Origin: Methylomonas montana
GTDB taxonomy: Bacteria; Pseudomonadota; Gammaproteobacteria; Methylococcales; Methylomonadaceae
DNA: 64,000 nt
Direction of reading: 5' to 3'
Assembly: GCF_030490285.1 (NCBI RefSeq)
Contig: NZ_CP129884.1
Span: forward strand, 2,976,001 to 3,040,000
Part shown: piece after piece, positions 8,963-17,298 of the stretch
How positions within the stretch are numbered: position 1 is the first letter of the stretch
Layout of the letters: the number at the start of each line of letters is the position of its first letter
Made by a program: the position numbers and the translations under genes
Notes under the pieces: generated by a model
Database searches by the model: none
What the model was told of the DNA's origin: nothing
The model's input: the letters and a program-made list of their open reading frames with translations, nothing else

Positions 8963-10269
8963 TAATAACTACCCTGGTGGCAGAGGCGGCCAGACACCGG
9001 CTTTTAAGAAAATGACTTTTCGCGAACGTATCGAACACGCCAAAAAATCTAAGGACCCGCTGATAGCACCTAAAACATTCAAATCCTATGTCAGCTCCGC
9101 TAACCTGTTCTTTGAATATCTCGCGCTACACCATGAAGAGCTGAATATTCAGCTATCCACAAAGCACATTGACTACAACAAGCTCGGCGGCGCTCGCGAG
9201 GCTGGCGAAGACAAACAACGATCCCTAAAGACTGCCGAAGTTGAACAGTTATTGAATCATGAGTTAATGCGCGACTATCTGACAAAAGAAAAATCGGTCT
9301 GCAAATTCTGGCTGGCAATGATCGGATTGTTTACTGGCGCTCGTGTAAATGAGATATGCCAACTCAACCCAAAGCACGACATTGTGAAAGATATTGATAG
9401 CGGCGTATGGTTTTTCAATTTTACTGAAGAAACCGAAGGCGGCGAAGGCGTTGAGAAATCACATAAAAACGAATCAAGCCGCCGAAAAGTCCCGATACAC
9501 CCCACGCTGACAACCTGTGGATTCGAAGATTACCTCCACAAGATACAGTCAGCTGGACACGATAGAATTTTCAATCAATGGAAGCCGAAAGACGGCAAGG
9601 CAAGCTACTACGCCGAAGAGTTTTTTAGGGATTACTTACGCGACACTGGGCTTAGAGACGAGACCCTCAAAAAGAAAGTCTTGGGCATGCACTCGCTTCG
9701 ATCAACCTTTATTAGCCACCTCATTAAGTGTCTGATGGATAATGGCCATAAAAAGCATGAAGCGGCAAAATTAATTCAGCCGCTTGTCGGTCACACTGAA
9801 GGAACGCTTGACGAAAACGGTAAAGATGTCGGCATGACATTGAGCTATGCCGACAATGACATCATCGAGAACGTGGACAGCAAATTATGTGATTTGGCTG
9901 CAGTTATCAAACACCTTGATTACGGTATTAAATTTCCCAGCCCTATCAAAAACGCGCCACTGCGGCCCTGAATCGTTGTTGCTTTGCCCGATAAGTGCGC
10001 CGGCATGATTGATTGTGAAGGTCGTGGTCTCACCAATTGGGATTCCGGCTAGTCAGTCGGTGATTGTTTTGATTTGTTGTTTTGGATTACACCTGTTTTT
10101 TGTAGGAAATCTCAATATATCAGAGGCAAGCCCATGAGATAATCTATGCAAAAGATTACTCAACTTCAGCTAATGAGATGGAACTCGATGTTCCTAAACT
10201 AGCAATTCAATTCAATATGAAATGGTTTAATGAAACCGGACACTTCTAAAGGCAGATTTTATACTGTCA

Positions 10270-10596
10270 GTGGAGGTGACCATGAAAAACGAGAATAAAC
10301 ACAACCGTCCTAAATACAGTTTGGAATTTAGGCAAGATGCTGCCAAGCTGGTTCTGGAAAAAGGTTACAGTCAACAGCAGGCTGCGGATCATCTGGGCGT
10401 ATCGCTAAGCGCAATGGGACGCTGGGTTCGTGCGGAACGCAAGCCCTCTGTCATGGGTTCGGTAACGAAAAAAATCAGCGTGACGTTGGGTGAGCATGAC
10501 GAATTGATTCGCTTGCGCAAGGAAAATGAACAGTTGCGGATGGAGCGCGAAATATTAAAAAAGACGGCCGTCTTCTTTGCGAAAGAAACCGAATAA
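10270..10596 (+). CDS. IS3-family OrfA
   Basis: A 108-residue DNA-binding subunit: helix-turn-helix LEFRQDAAKLVLEKGYSQQQ/AADHLGVSLSAMGRWV, then a leucine-rich coiled coil ending LRMEREILKKTAVFFAKE. A slippery heptamer near the 3' end leads into the OrfB frame. Confidence 0.93.
   Translation: MEVTMKNENKHNRPKYSLEFRQDAAKLVLEKGYSQQQAADHLGVSLSAMGRWVRAERKPSVMGSVTKKISVTLGEHDELIRLRKENEQLRMEREILKKTAVFFAKETE
10557..10563 (+). promoter_or_regulatory. Programmed -1 frameshift site A-AAA-AAG
   Basis: The heptamer AAAAAAG sits in the correct phase of OrfA (codons TTA AAA AAG). Slipping back one base enters a frame that stays open through KYGFIREQEKTYPV into OrfB, giving the OrfAB transposase as in other IS3 elements. 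Confidence 0.85.
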
Positions 10597-10634
10597 AGTA
10601 CGGGTTTATTCGAGAGCAAGAGAAGACGTATCCA

Positions 10635-11462
10635 GTGACCGTGCTGTGTCGAGTGATGCAGGTGAGTGCCAGCGCCTATTACGATTGGTTAAAAGCCCCG
10701 AAAGACAGCGATAAAGATCAACAAGACCGAAAAATCGCCGAAACAGCCAAGCAGATTTTTATCGACAATAAGCAGTGCTTTGGTTCGCGTCGCCTAGCCG
10801 ATCGTTTGCAAAAACAGGGGATTACTGCCGGTCGCTTTAAAACGCGGCGGATCATGCGGGAGTTGAAGTTAAAAGTTCGCTACCCCAAACGATTTAAAGT
10901 GACCACGGACAGCAACCACAATGAGGCCATATCACCCAATCGGCTGGACCGCCAATTCAAGGTCGCTCAGCCGAATCAAGTGTGGACGACGGATATTACC
11001 TATGTCTGGACGCTACAGGGCTGGCTTTATGTCGCGGTCGTGATCGATCTGTTCTCCCGGCAAGTGGTGGGCTGGGCGATTGACGACCACATACGAACTT
11101 CGCTCTGTGTCAACGCCTTACAAATGGCCTTCTGGCGTCGTAAACCGTCGCCTGGTCTGCTGCATCACTCGGATCGTGGTAGTCAGTATGCGAGTCGGGA
11201 ATATCGCCAACATCTGGCCGTGATGCGCATGGAGCAAAGCATGAGCCGAAAAGGCAATTGCTGGGACAATTCGCCGACGGAACGCTTTTTCCGTAGCTTG
11301 AAGCATGAACAGCTCAACTACGAAAAATTCAAAACCCAAGAGGCGGCAAAACTGAGCGTGATCGACTATTTGGCTTTTTACAACGGTCGTCGATCGCACT
11401 CAACATTGGGCTATCAATCCCCGATCGAATTCGAGCGGGAATTTTATAGAAACGCTGCCTGA
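10635..11462 (+). CDS. IS3-family OrfB integrase domain
   Basis: The catalytic part, 275 residues from an internal GTG. It is probably made mainly as an OrfAB fusion by -1 frameshifting, because its frame is open back to 10557. It has the HTH_21 region (KQCFGSRRLADRLQKQGI) and the rve DDE core: VWTTDITYV, HHSDRGSQYAS and WDNSPTERFFRSLKHE. The C-terminal YNGRRSHSTLGYQSPIEFE is intact, so the element looks functional. Confidence 0.94.
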   Translation: MTVLCRVMQVSASAYYDWLKAPKDSDKDQQDRKIAETAKQIFIDNKQCFGSRRLADRLQKQGITAGRFKTRRIMRELKLKVRYPKRFKVTTDSNHNEAISPNRLDRQFKVAQPNQVWTTDITYVWTLQGWLYVAVVIDLFSRQVVGWAIDDHIRTSLCVNALQMAFWRRKPSPGLLHHSDRGSQYASREYRQHLAVMRMEQSMSRKGNCWDNSPTERFFRSLKHEQLNYEKFKTQEAAKLSVIDYLAFYNGRRSHSTLGYQSPIEFEREFYRNAA

Positions 11463-11656
11463 ACAGGTGTCCGGTTTTTGTTGACCATTACATCTTCAGT
11501 CAGCCCACCTTTTGCCGCGCCAATCTTTTTGAAGTGTCTTGATAGCGTGCTGGCGCTGATTCCGGTCTTAACTGCTATGGCCGCAAGTGAATAGCCGCCA
11601 TCCCTAAGAATGACGGCCTCTTTCAACTGATCGGCTGTTTTGAGCCGACCTGTCAT
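11444..11656 (-). pseudogene. Small helix-turn-helix protein, 3' end replaced by IS3
   Basis: The genuine part (11488-11656) encodes MTGRLKTADQLKEAVILRDG and a helix-turn-helix, YSLAAIAVKTGISASTLSRHF, then KKIGAAKGGLTEDV. The frame then runs into the right end of the IS3 element, where it stops after a non-native tail. It resembles small HTH proteins of phages and islands. Its ATG overlaps the stop of the upstream gene (TGATG), so the two formed an operon. Confidence 0.65.
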
Positions 11657-11889
11657 CAGTGCAACCTTTTCGCAATAGCCGGTAAGTATCGAGAGTCAAA
11701 CCAGATATCGAGATCGGTCAAGCGAAAAAACAGCGCTGAATTTTTGCCCCTGCTTTGTCTTAGGTGCGGAATAGCCCCATACAGGTTCCGGTTGCCTCTA
11801 CGTTTACCAGCTGCTGTTGCCGATGGCGGGAACTCGTCGCGGATATTCTCATCAATCAGTGTTCGAAAATCCGGTGCTTTGTTTACCAA
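11656..11889 (-). CDS. Small excisionase-like or DNA-binding protein
   Basis: A 77-residue basic protein. The C-terminal GKNSALFFRLTDLDIWFDSRY resembles the end of AlpA/excisionase-type winged-helix proteins (core FFRLTDLDIWF), where a residue-rich strand precedes a helix ending in a tryptophan. It lies in an integrase-bearing island and is translationally coupled to the HTH gene, which fits a recombination-directionality or regulatory role. The family assignment is tentative. Confidence 0.5.
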   Translation of the reverse strand: MVNKAPDFRTLIDENIRDEFPPSATAAGKRRGNRNLYGAIPHLRQSRGKNSALFFRLTDLDIWFDSRYLPAIAKRLH

Positions 11890-11929
11890 ATGAGGAAGGC
11901 CGTTTGCTGTGACATAACTGGCAAAGCGT

Positions 11930-12175
11930 CTATCTAGGTGTCTGTTCGAACAGCGTACCGCTGATCAACGAGGTTTGGTGATGGCACGTCGTGCACTGAT
12001 ACAAATTGCGAGTCTTGATCACGCTATAGCGGCGGCGACCGCAGCCTGGGCATTGAAACCCGGATGGCCATCGCGCCTGAAATAGCCCTGCGGCACACTG
12101 GCTTTCAGTACCGTAGCGATTCATGAAATCCGTCAGGCTAAAGCCTTTTTGAAATTGGATCGGATTCTTTTTCAT
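11930..12175 (-). pseudogene. IS1595-family transposase, N-terminal remnant
   Basis: Only about 80 residues remain. They include the zinc ribbon typical of IS1595/ISXO2 transposases: FQCPGCGRRRYSVIKTRNLY followed by QCTTCHHQTSLISGTLFEQT. The frame stops two residues later, and the ISXO2 catalytic domain (normally 200 or more residues further) is absent. No terminal repeats could be located. Confidence 0.8.
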
Positions 12176-12377
12176 GCCACGATCTCCTGTCAGTTCATAG
12201 CTTTCATTGGACTAGCAGGATGCTCGTAAGTTGCTGAGGGTCGTGGGTAATCAGGAAGGGTTATGAGTCAGGTTTGAAATTTGTAATAGCGTCGCAACAA
12301 GAACATTTTTACAATGCCGAGCTCTACAATCTGCCTGAGCCGCTAGACTCAGCATCTAACAAACTACAATCAATACA

Positions 12378-12923
12378 ATGAAAAAAAGCAAAGGAATAAT
12401 TGCGATAGCTGTGACAACTGTTTTAATGACAGGTTGTGCGCATGAACCAACATTTGAAGAGCGTAACCAACAAAGCTTCGCCAATATTCAAAGGGAAAGG
12501 GATAGTCTATACCCCCCCAAATGGGTGATCACCTGCAACGTTGACAAATTTACTGATACTAAATCTTGTGAAATGAAACGTTTTTTTGTGAGCTCAAAGA
12601 ACGAGCACCACAAAGAGAAAAACAGCGTTTACGAGTCAGCTTCCGTCACATTAACCGATAAACAAAATTTAGAATTAAGATTTGGCTTTCAGGATGACCC
12701 GACTATAGGTGGACAGATCAGATTCGGAAAAAATGAGCCTGAAAAATTTAATCAATTCCTCATTACCGGAAATCAAGCGAATAAGGTCTTAAGTCAAATG
12801 CAGTCTGAAAAGTCCGGAATAGTCGAAACATATAAATGGCCAAATAATAGAGTCTACTTTGAGATTGATTTACAAGACTTTAATCTTGCTTATGCTGAGT
12901 TAAAGAAATCCATCTCTAAATAG
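12378..12923 (+). CDS. Putative lipoprotein, unrecognised
   Basis: A 181-residue protein with a lysine-rich start, hydrophobic segment and lipobox-like LMTGC at residues 16-20, so probably lipid-anchored. The mature part has two cysteines (TCNVDKFTDTKSCEM) and a predicted beta-rich fold resembling invasion-associated-locus-B-like proteins only vaguely. No family is claimed. The IS5/IS1182-like element begins at the last base of its stop codon. The region is richer in A+T than the core genes. Confidence 0.65.
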   Translation: MKKSKGIIAIAVTTVLMTGCAHEPTFEERNQQSFANIQRERDSLYPPKWVITCNVDKFTDTKSCEMKRFFVSSKNEHHKEKNSVYESASVTLTDKQNLELRFGFQDDPTIGGQIRFGKNEPEKFNQFLITGNQANKVLSQMQSEKSGIVETYKWPNNRVYFEIDLQDFNLAYAELKKSISK

Positions 12924-14703
12924 AGTCTGCTCAGTAAATCAGCTGTGGCAATGACGAGCAAATCGGGTCGGCCAAGTTAGAATGGGTGCGCAGATTCCAA
13001 ATCTTTTGTTTCCAGGCGCGCACGATCATTTGCAGTAACCCGACCAGGCGGCATTGACCGAGGGCAAAAAGATCCCTTGCAGGACCAGCAGGTTCATCAC
13101 CAAGAAGATGGTGTTGATCCAGGCGAACGAGGTGTTGGCGCGCTTGGCGCGGATGTCGGTGAGACGATAGCCGTTTTTACCTTGGCCGAATTTGCCTTCG
13201 ATGGGGATGCGCTGCAGGTATTCCTGCCGGCGCTGTTCTTTGTCGTGTTTGAGTTGCTCCCGGTTGGCCTCGGTTTCGCGTTTGGGGCGGCCGAGCGGTT
13301 TGCCGGCAAAGCGGATACCGTGTTGCTTCAGGTAGTCGCGGTTGGCGCGCGTGCCGTAGATCGGATCGGCGAGCACCCGTTCCGGATAGTGGCCGTAGCG
13401 CGCCAAGTACGCTTCGACTTGCGAGACCAGATCCAGTCCTTCGTGAAAGGCATCCCATCGCAGGTGATCGACATGAGCTAGGCCTTCGCCGCTCAGGCTG
13501 ACGCTGAGTTTGGCGCCGAATTCGACCGGCTTGTCCAACTTGCCGCGCACCATCGGCCGCACATAGGGTTGACTGATACTGACGATGCGGCGGTCGCAGC
13601 GGCGGGTCTGGTTTCGATACATGTCCCATTGTTGCTGGTACAGATGCTGAATCACCCAGTAGCGATGCAGCAGCCAACCCGGCAACGGCAGCGGCGAACC
13701 CTGAGGGATGGGCGCCAAGAGTTGTTCGATGTGGCTCAGGTTGCGGCGCAGATATTGCCACTGTTGCTTGATGCCTCGGCGTAGCACTTTCCGGCCGGGG
13801 CGCTTTTGTTTGGCGACGGCCAGATACGCACTGCGGGCTTTGTGGCGATAAGTCCTGGGTTTGTCCGTGACCTTCAGGCGCTTGCACAGGGTGTCGATGA
13901 TCCGTTCCGTTAATTCCCGCGCTTCGTTCAACAGGCTCAAATCGGTGGGAAAGCGGATGGCTTGTTCGACCACGGTGGCATCCAGAATCAATTGGCCGCG
14001 CGGGGCGGCCGGTGCTTCCGGCTCCGGTGCCGATGGGACACCGTCTTTATCGGCAAAATCCAAGGCCGCTTCGGCCGCCTCGGGCTGAACCTCAGCTTCA
14101 GGCGCGGTCACGCTAGCCGCGGCCTTCGGCTCAGACGCAGCGGGCGTTGCCGCGGCCGGCGGCGTTTCCAGTTTGGTCGGGGTCGGCTTTTGCCCCTCGT
14201 GCGCCTCGATGATGGCGCGGTGAAAGCCTTCGAACACGGCTTCGCCCATGCGCTTGCGCACTTCGACCAATAACGACGGCGCAAACGGCGCCGCCGCTTG
14301 GTAGCCGGGCAAGCCGACGAAGTATTGCAGGTACGGGTTTTCCTGGATTTGCTGGACGGTTTCCACGTCTGACAAACACAGTTTGTGCTTGATGATCACC
14401 GCGCCGATTACGCGCCGCGCGTCTTTCAGCGGCCGGCCCCGGTCCGCCCTCATCCCTTGGTAATAGCATTCCGCCAGTTCGTCCCACGGGATGCACTCAC
14501 TCAGTTTTACCCAGCGATTGTGTTTATCCAGGGCTGTCTCGAACGGCCAGTCGAATTCAGCTATCGTCAGTTGTTTTGAGCTCGTGGTTCGAATCATGGC
14601 TGCACGGTTTTTGAGGCTAATGGCATGTTTTTCGTGCAGCAATTATACCAAAATTCCTCAATAACTACGCTTAATCAATGGGTTATATTTTCTGAGCAGA
14701 CTC
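12923..14703. mobile_element. IS5/IS1182-like insertion sequence
   Basis: About 1,781 bp with ends GAGTCTGCTCAG and CTGAGCAGACTC, a perfect 12-bp inverted repeat. Both sides are flanked by TAAATA (12917-12922 and 14704-14709), a probable 6-bp target duplication. It carries one minus-strand transposase gene. Confidence 0.85.
13026..14597 (-). CDS. IS5/IS1182-like transposase
   Basis: About 523 residues from ATG at 14597 (MIRTTSSKQLTIAEFDWPFE); an in-frame ATG at 14642 would add 15 residues. A DUF772-type N-terminal domain (RPLKDARRVIGAVIIKHKLC, NPYLQYFVGLPGY) is followed by an Ala/Pro/Glu-rich linker near residues 150-210. The DDE region has LILDATVVEQAIRFPTDLSL and VLADPIYGTRANRDYLKQ. The C-terminal IPIEGKFGQGKNGYRLTDIR carries the Glu. 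It appears intact. Confidence 0.92.
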   Translation of the reverse strand: MIRTTSSKQLTIAEFDWPFETALDKHNRWVKLSECIPWDELAECYYQGMRADRGRPLKDARRVIGAVIIKHKLCLSDVETVQQIQENPYLQYFVGLPGYQAAAPFAPSLLVEVRKRMGEAVFEGFHRAIIEAHEGQKPTPTKLETPPAAATPAASEPKAAASVTAPEAEVQPEAAEAALDFADKDGVPSAPEPEAPAAPRGQLILDATVVEQAIRFPTDLSLLNEARELTERIIDTLCKRLKVTDKPRTYRHKARSAYLAVAKQKRPGRKVLRRGIKQQWQYLRRNLSHIEQLLAPIPQGSPLPLPGWLLHRYWVIQHLYQQQWDMYRNQTRRCDRRIVSISQPYVRPMVRGKLDKPVEFGAKLSVSLSGEGLAHVDHLRWDAFHEGLDLVSQVEAYLARYGHYPERVLADPIYGTRANRDYLKQHGIRFAGKPLGRPKRETEANREQLKHDKEQRRQEYLQRIPIEGKFGQGKNGYRLTDIRAKRANTSFAWINTIFLVMNLLVLQGIFLPSVNAAWSGYCK

Positions 14704-14765
14704 TAAATAACAAAACTAATGCCTGTTCGAATGTTGGTTTATCAATCGAACAGGCGATACAATTT

Positions 14766-15068
14766 TTACCCACTGGTTAGGTGTGACTCGCTATCCATAC
14801 GCTCATGCAGAACGCGGACAATTTCAATCAGATCAGGTTCTTTTTGGCGGTAGAAAACAAGATGCTTTCCGACTGGTAGTTTTCGGTAACCGGGCCTAAT
14901 GTCGCCGCAGTCTTTCCCCATGAGCGGATTAACCACTAAATCATGAAAACTTCTATCAAGTAAAGTTAGATAAAGGTTACGCTGCTCGATGCCCCATGTC
15001 TCTTGAGTGTAACGACCGATGCTTTTCAAATCAGCTTTGGCCGCATTGGTTAGCAGGAATCGCGACAC
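14766..15068 (-). CDS. parE: ParE-type toxin
   Basis: A 100-residue RelE/ParE-superfamily toxin. The fold is recognisable from FLLTNAAKADLKSIGRYTQE at the N-terminus, then IRPGYRKLPVGKHLVFYRQK and EIVRVLHERMDSESHL at the C-terminus. ParE toxins usually inhibit DNA gyrase. It is coupled by a 1-bp overlap to the upstream antitoxin gene and lies near attR, consistent with stabilising the island. Confidence 0.9.
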   Translation of the reverse strand: MSRFLLTNAAKADLKSIGRYTQETWGIEQRNLYLTLLDRSFHDLVVNPLMGKDCGDIRPGYRKLPVGKHLVFYRQKEPDLIEIVRVLHERMDSESHLTSG

Positions 15069-15310
15069 TAGTGGTGACTTTCGCTGTCGAGCTCATCGAG
15101 TAGCCCCTTCAATGAATAATCGGCTGTTCCGCTTTCTTCGCCATGCTTAAGCGCAAGACGCAAGGCGGAAAGCTTTGTTTCTCTTTCTTCCAGCAGACGC
15201 AAACCAGCCCGGATTGCTTCACTCGCTGATCCATAACGACCATCGGTAATTTGCTGCGAAATAAATTGCTCGAAGTGTGCGCCGAGCGTAACGCTTGTGT
15301 TTTTTTGCAT
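15068..15310 (-). CDS. parD: ParD-type antitoxin
   Basis: An 80-residue CopG/ParD antitoxin: ribbon-helix-helix N-terminus (KNTSVTLGAHFEQFISQQIT), GRYGSASEAIRAGLRLLEER, then an acidic C-terminal tail that should wrap the toxin. It precedes and overlaps parE, the standard order, and probably represses its own promoter in the 15311-15360 region. Confidence 0.92.
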   Translation of the reverse strand: MQKNTSVTLGAHFEQFISQQITDGRYGSASEAIRAGLRLLEERETKLSALRLALKHGEESGTADYSLKGLLDELDSESHH

Positions 15311-15560
15311 GTCTCTACCCCTGTTCTGTTGATCAGCACTTTATAGCATCAAATAATATTTATTGGTATTAATTGGGGTGCCAAAATTACCGTCCCCTCC
15401 GACAGAGTTTAGGGTTTCGATCGCATGATGATTTCTTTTAACGCTCTTGCCCCAGTCAGAGGACAAAGGGTATGATTTGGCGGAGAGCAAAGATACAGGA
15501 CTTCTTTTTACAACCAAAAAAGAGCTTAATATTCAATATGTTGCGAAATGGCGCGGTTTT

Positions 15561-15578
15561 TCCCTAGCTCTCCGCCAT
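15561..15578 (+). repeat. attR: 18-bp copy of the tRNA-Ser 3' end
   Basis: Exact copy of 6992-7009. It marks the right edge of the island and the junction with the ancestral sequence downstream of the tRNA. Confidence 0.9.
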
Positions 15579-15586
15579 ATTCCCTT

Positions 15587-15620
15587 AAAATAAGCGCCCT
15601 CAGTGGCGCTTATTTTTTTA
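15587..15620 (+). terminator. Rho-independent terminator, probably the original tRNA-Ser terminator
   Basis: AATAAGCGCC pairs with GGCGCTTATT across a 6-nt loop and is followed by TTTTTTA. It lies 9 bp after attR, where a tRNA-Ser terminator would be expected before the island inserted. Confidence 0.88.
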
Positions 15621-15652
15621 TTTTACCATCGTATCTACCATAAGAAAATCGA

Positions 15653-16984
15653 TTGGGTATTGCTTTACAGAATACACCATCAAACCATCTCAACATTGAT
15701 TGCTTACCGTTAAGGGGCGTTGATCGCAATGGACAGCCTCACCCGTTTGCCTTTGGTGAGTTTTTTACCCGGAATCAAGGTGCGCCCGCCTTGCCCACGC
15801 CCACGCCCACGCCCACGCGACTGATTGTCGGGCTTCATTACCTCAAACATGCGTTCGCACGCTCTGATGAAGCGGTCGTGGCACAGTGGCTGGAAAATCC
15901 CTATTGGCAATATTTTTGCGGCTCAGAGTCTTTCCAACACCAGACACCCTGTCATCCCACCTCGCTGACCTATTGGCGGAAGCGGATCGGTGAAGCAGGC
16001 TGTGAGTGGATGTTAATGGTGACGATTCAAGCAGGCGTCGACAGCAAGACCGTGAAGCAGCAAGACTTTGAATCAGTGACGGTGGATAGTACCGTCCAGG
16101 AGAAAGCCATCACGTATCCGACGGATGGCAAATTGTATGAACGCTGCCGCCAGCACCTGGTGCGTTTAGCCGAGCGGCATGAGATTCCACTACGGCAGAA
16201 CTACAATCGCAAAGCCCCGTATTTGCTGCTAATGGCCAACCGTTACCATCATGCCAAGCAAATGAAGCGCAAACGTAAAATGCTCAAGCAACTGAAAGCC
16301 CTGGTGGGCCGGGTGTATCGAGACATCGAGCGTCAATTAGGCAATCAGTCTGATATCGTCAAAGGTGCGTTCAAAGAGACGCTGGAAAAAACCCAACGGA
16401 TTTTAAATCAGCAACCCCAGGATAAAAACAAGCTGTACAGCTTTCATGCCCCGGAAGTGGAATGCATTGCCAAAGGCAAAGTCCACAAAAAATATGAATT
16501 CGGCGTCAAAGTGGGCATCACCGTCACCAACAAAAGCAATTTCGTGCTCGGCGCTCGCAGCTTTCCTGGCAATCCTTATGATGGACATGCCCTGGAGTCG
16601 TGTCTGGAACAGGCAGAGATACTAAGCGGTGCCCGCGCCAAAGAAGCCTTTGTGGATTTGGGTTATCGGGGCGTCGAGGTACCAGGAGTCACGATTTATA
16701 AAGCCCGACAAAAGCGCGGCGTGGATACTCGACGTCTCAAACGGGTCCTGAAACGTCGCAACGCTATCGAACCGATCATCGGCCACCTGAAGAACGACTG
16801 ATTATTGGGGCGCAACTGCCTGAAAGGCGAAGTGGGCGATGCGTTGCATGCCATCCTCTGTGGTGCCGGCCACAACATCCGTATGATCCTCAGGCGGTTG
16901 AGGATTTTTTTGCCTCGTTTTTGGGAACTACTGTCTCGGCTTGGGATGACTTCATCAGTCGAGCAATTCTTTCTGACTGCATAA
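15653..16984 (+). pseudogene. IS5-like transposase with internal stop
   Basis: A DUF772/DDE transposase (RLIVGLHYLKHAFARSDEAV, NPYWQYFCGSESFQHQTPCH, VTVDSTVQEKAITYPTDGKL, FVDLGYRG). In-frame TGA at 16799-16801 follows GHLKND, but the frame continues with LLGRNCLKGEVGDALHA and so on to TAA at 16982-16984, so the last 60 residues are cut off. At 15793-15816 four CCCACG hexamers encode (PT)4 where relatives appear to have a single copy. The N-terminus does not look native and the left terminus was not found. Confidence 0.82.
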
Positions 16985-17298
16985 AACCAAGTATCTATGA
17001 AAATTTCGGCTTTTTCAGGGGCGACTAGATAACATCACAGCAGCCTAAAGGCTGAGTCCAGAAAAATGCTAAGGCACCGTTGCGAGACTGGAAAGCCGCT
17101 CTGAACCGGTTTACCATGCGATGTCAATAACACGGCTGAGCCGTTAAACTATTCCTGGTTTGGACAAAATTCAGGATGCCCTGCTATACGAACAGAGGCG
17201 ACGAAAATGATAGCCTTACTGGTTTTCGTGCCGCGGCATCTCAAACTACTCCCCCGCTCCGTGACCGCTCGACGCGATCAGTGCCAAGGTGAAAATTC
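16985..17298. other. Intergenic region before the fliK-like gene
   Basis: The first 45 bp look like the right end of the decayed IS (ending near GGGGCGACTAG). The rest has several short complementary segments (for example CAGCCTAAAGGCTG) but no coding frame, recognisable riboswitch or clear promoter. It must contain the promoter of the following gene. Confidence 0.4.

Larger units (their letters stand above)
7103..9971 (+). pseudogene. Tyrosine recombinase (island integrase), split by an IS630 element
   Basis: Two open segments, 7103-7859 and 8965-9971, flank the IS630 element. Removing 7860-8964 (the element plus one copy of the TA duplication) joins them in frame into a 587-residue protein with no stop. 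The N-terminal half holds a short arm domain (NYPHIHRRRDTLYFRMWVP) and a coiled region. The C-terminal half has the catalytic domain: GARVNEICQL (catalytic Arg), GMHSLRSTFISH (H-x-x-R), VGHTEG and the Tyr in MTLSYADND. As it stands the gene is broken, but excision would restore it. It lies next to its tRNA target with the expected orientation. Confidence 0.93.
10223..11487. mobile_element. IS3-family insertion sequence
   Basis: About 1,265 bp. Both ends start TGGT when read inward and share AAACCGGACAC (left 10234-10244, right 11467-11477 on the other strand). It encodes OrfA and OrfB. The three or four flanking bases on the two sides do not match, so no target duplication is seen. The right end truncates a small regulator gene. 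Confidence 0.85.
7010..15578. mobile_element. tRNA-Ser-integrated genomic island, about 8.6 kb
   Basis: Bounded by the 18-bp attL/attR repeat. It contains a tyrosine integrase next to the tRNA, three insertion sequences, an IS1595 scrap, two small DNA-binding-type genes, a lipoprotein gene and a ParDE toxin-antitoxin pair at the far end. No conjugation or phage structural genes are visible, so it is a small, IS-eroded integrative element. ParDE probably helps retain it. Confidence 0.88.

Noticed and set aside
13077..14585. Several long frames opposite to and out of phase with the IS5/IS1182-like transposase
   Set aside because: They shadow the transposase, whose DDE motifs are clear; no independent support.
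16985..17298. Riboswitch (c-di-GMP type) in front of the fliK-like gene
   Set aside because: Some short pairings exist, but the conserved GEMM core could not be found.
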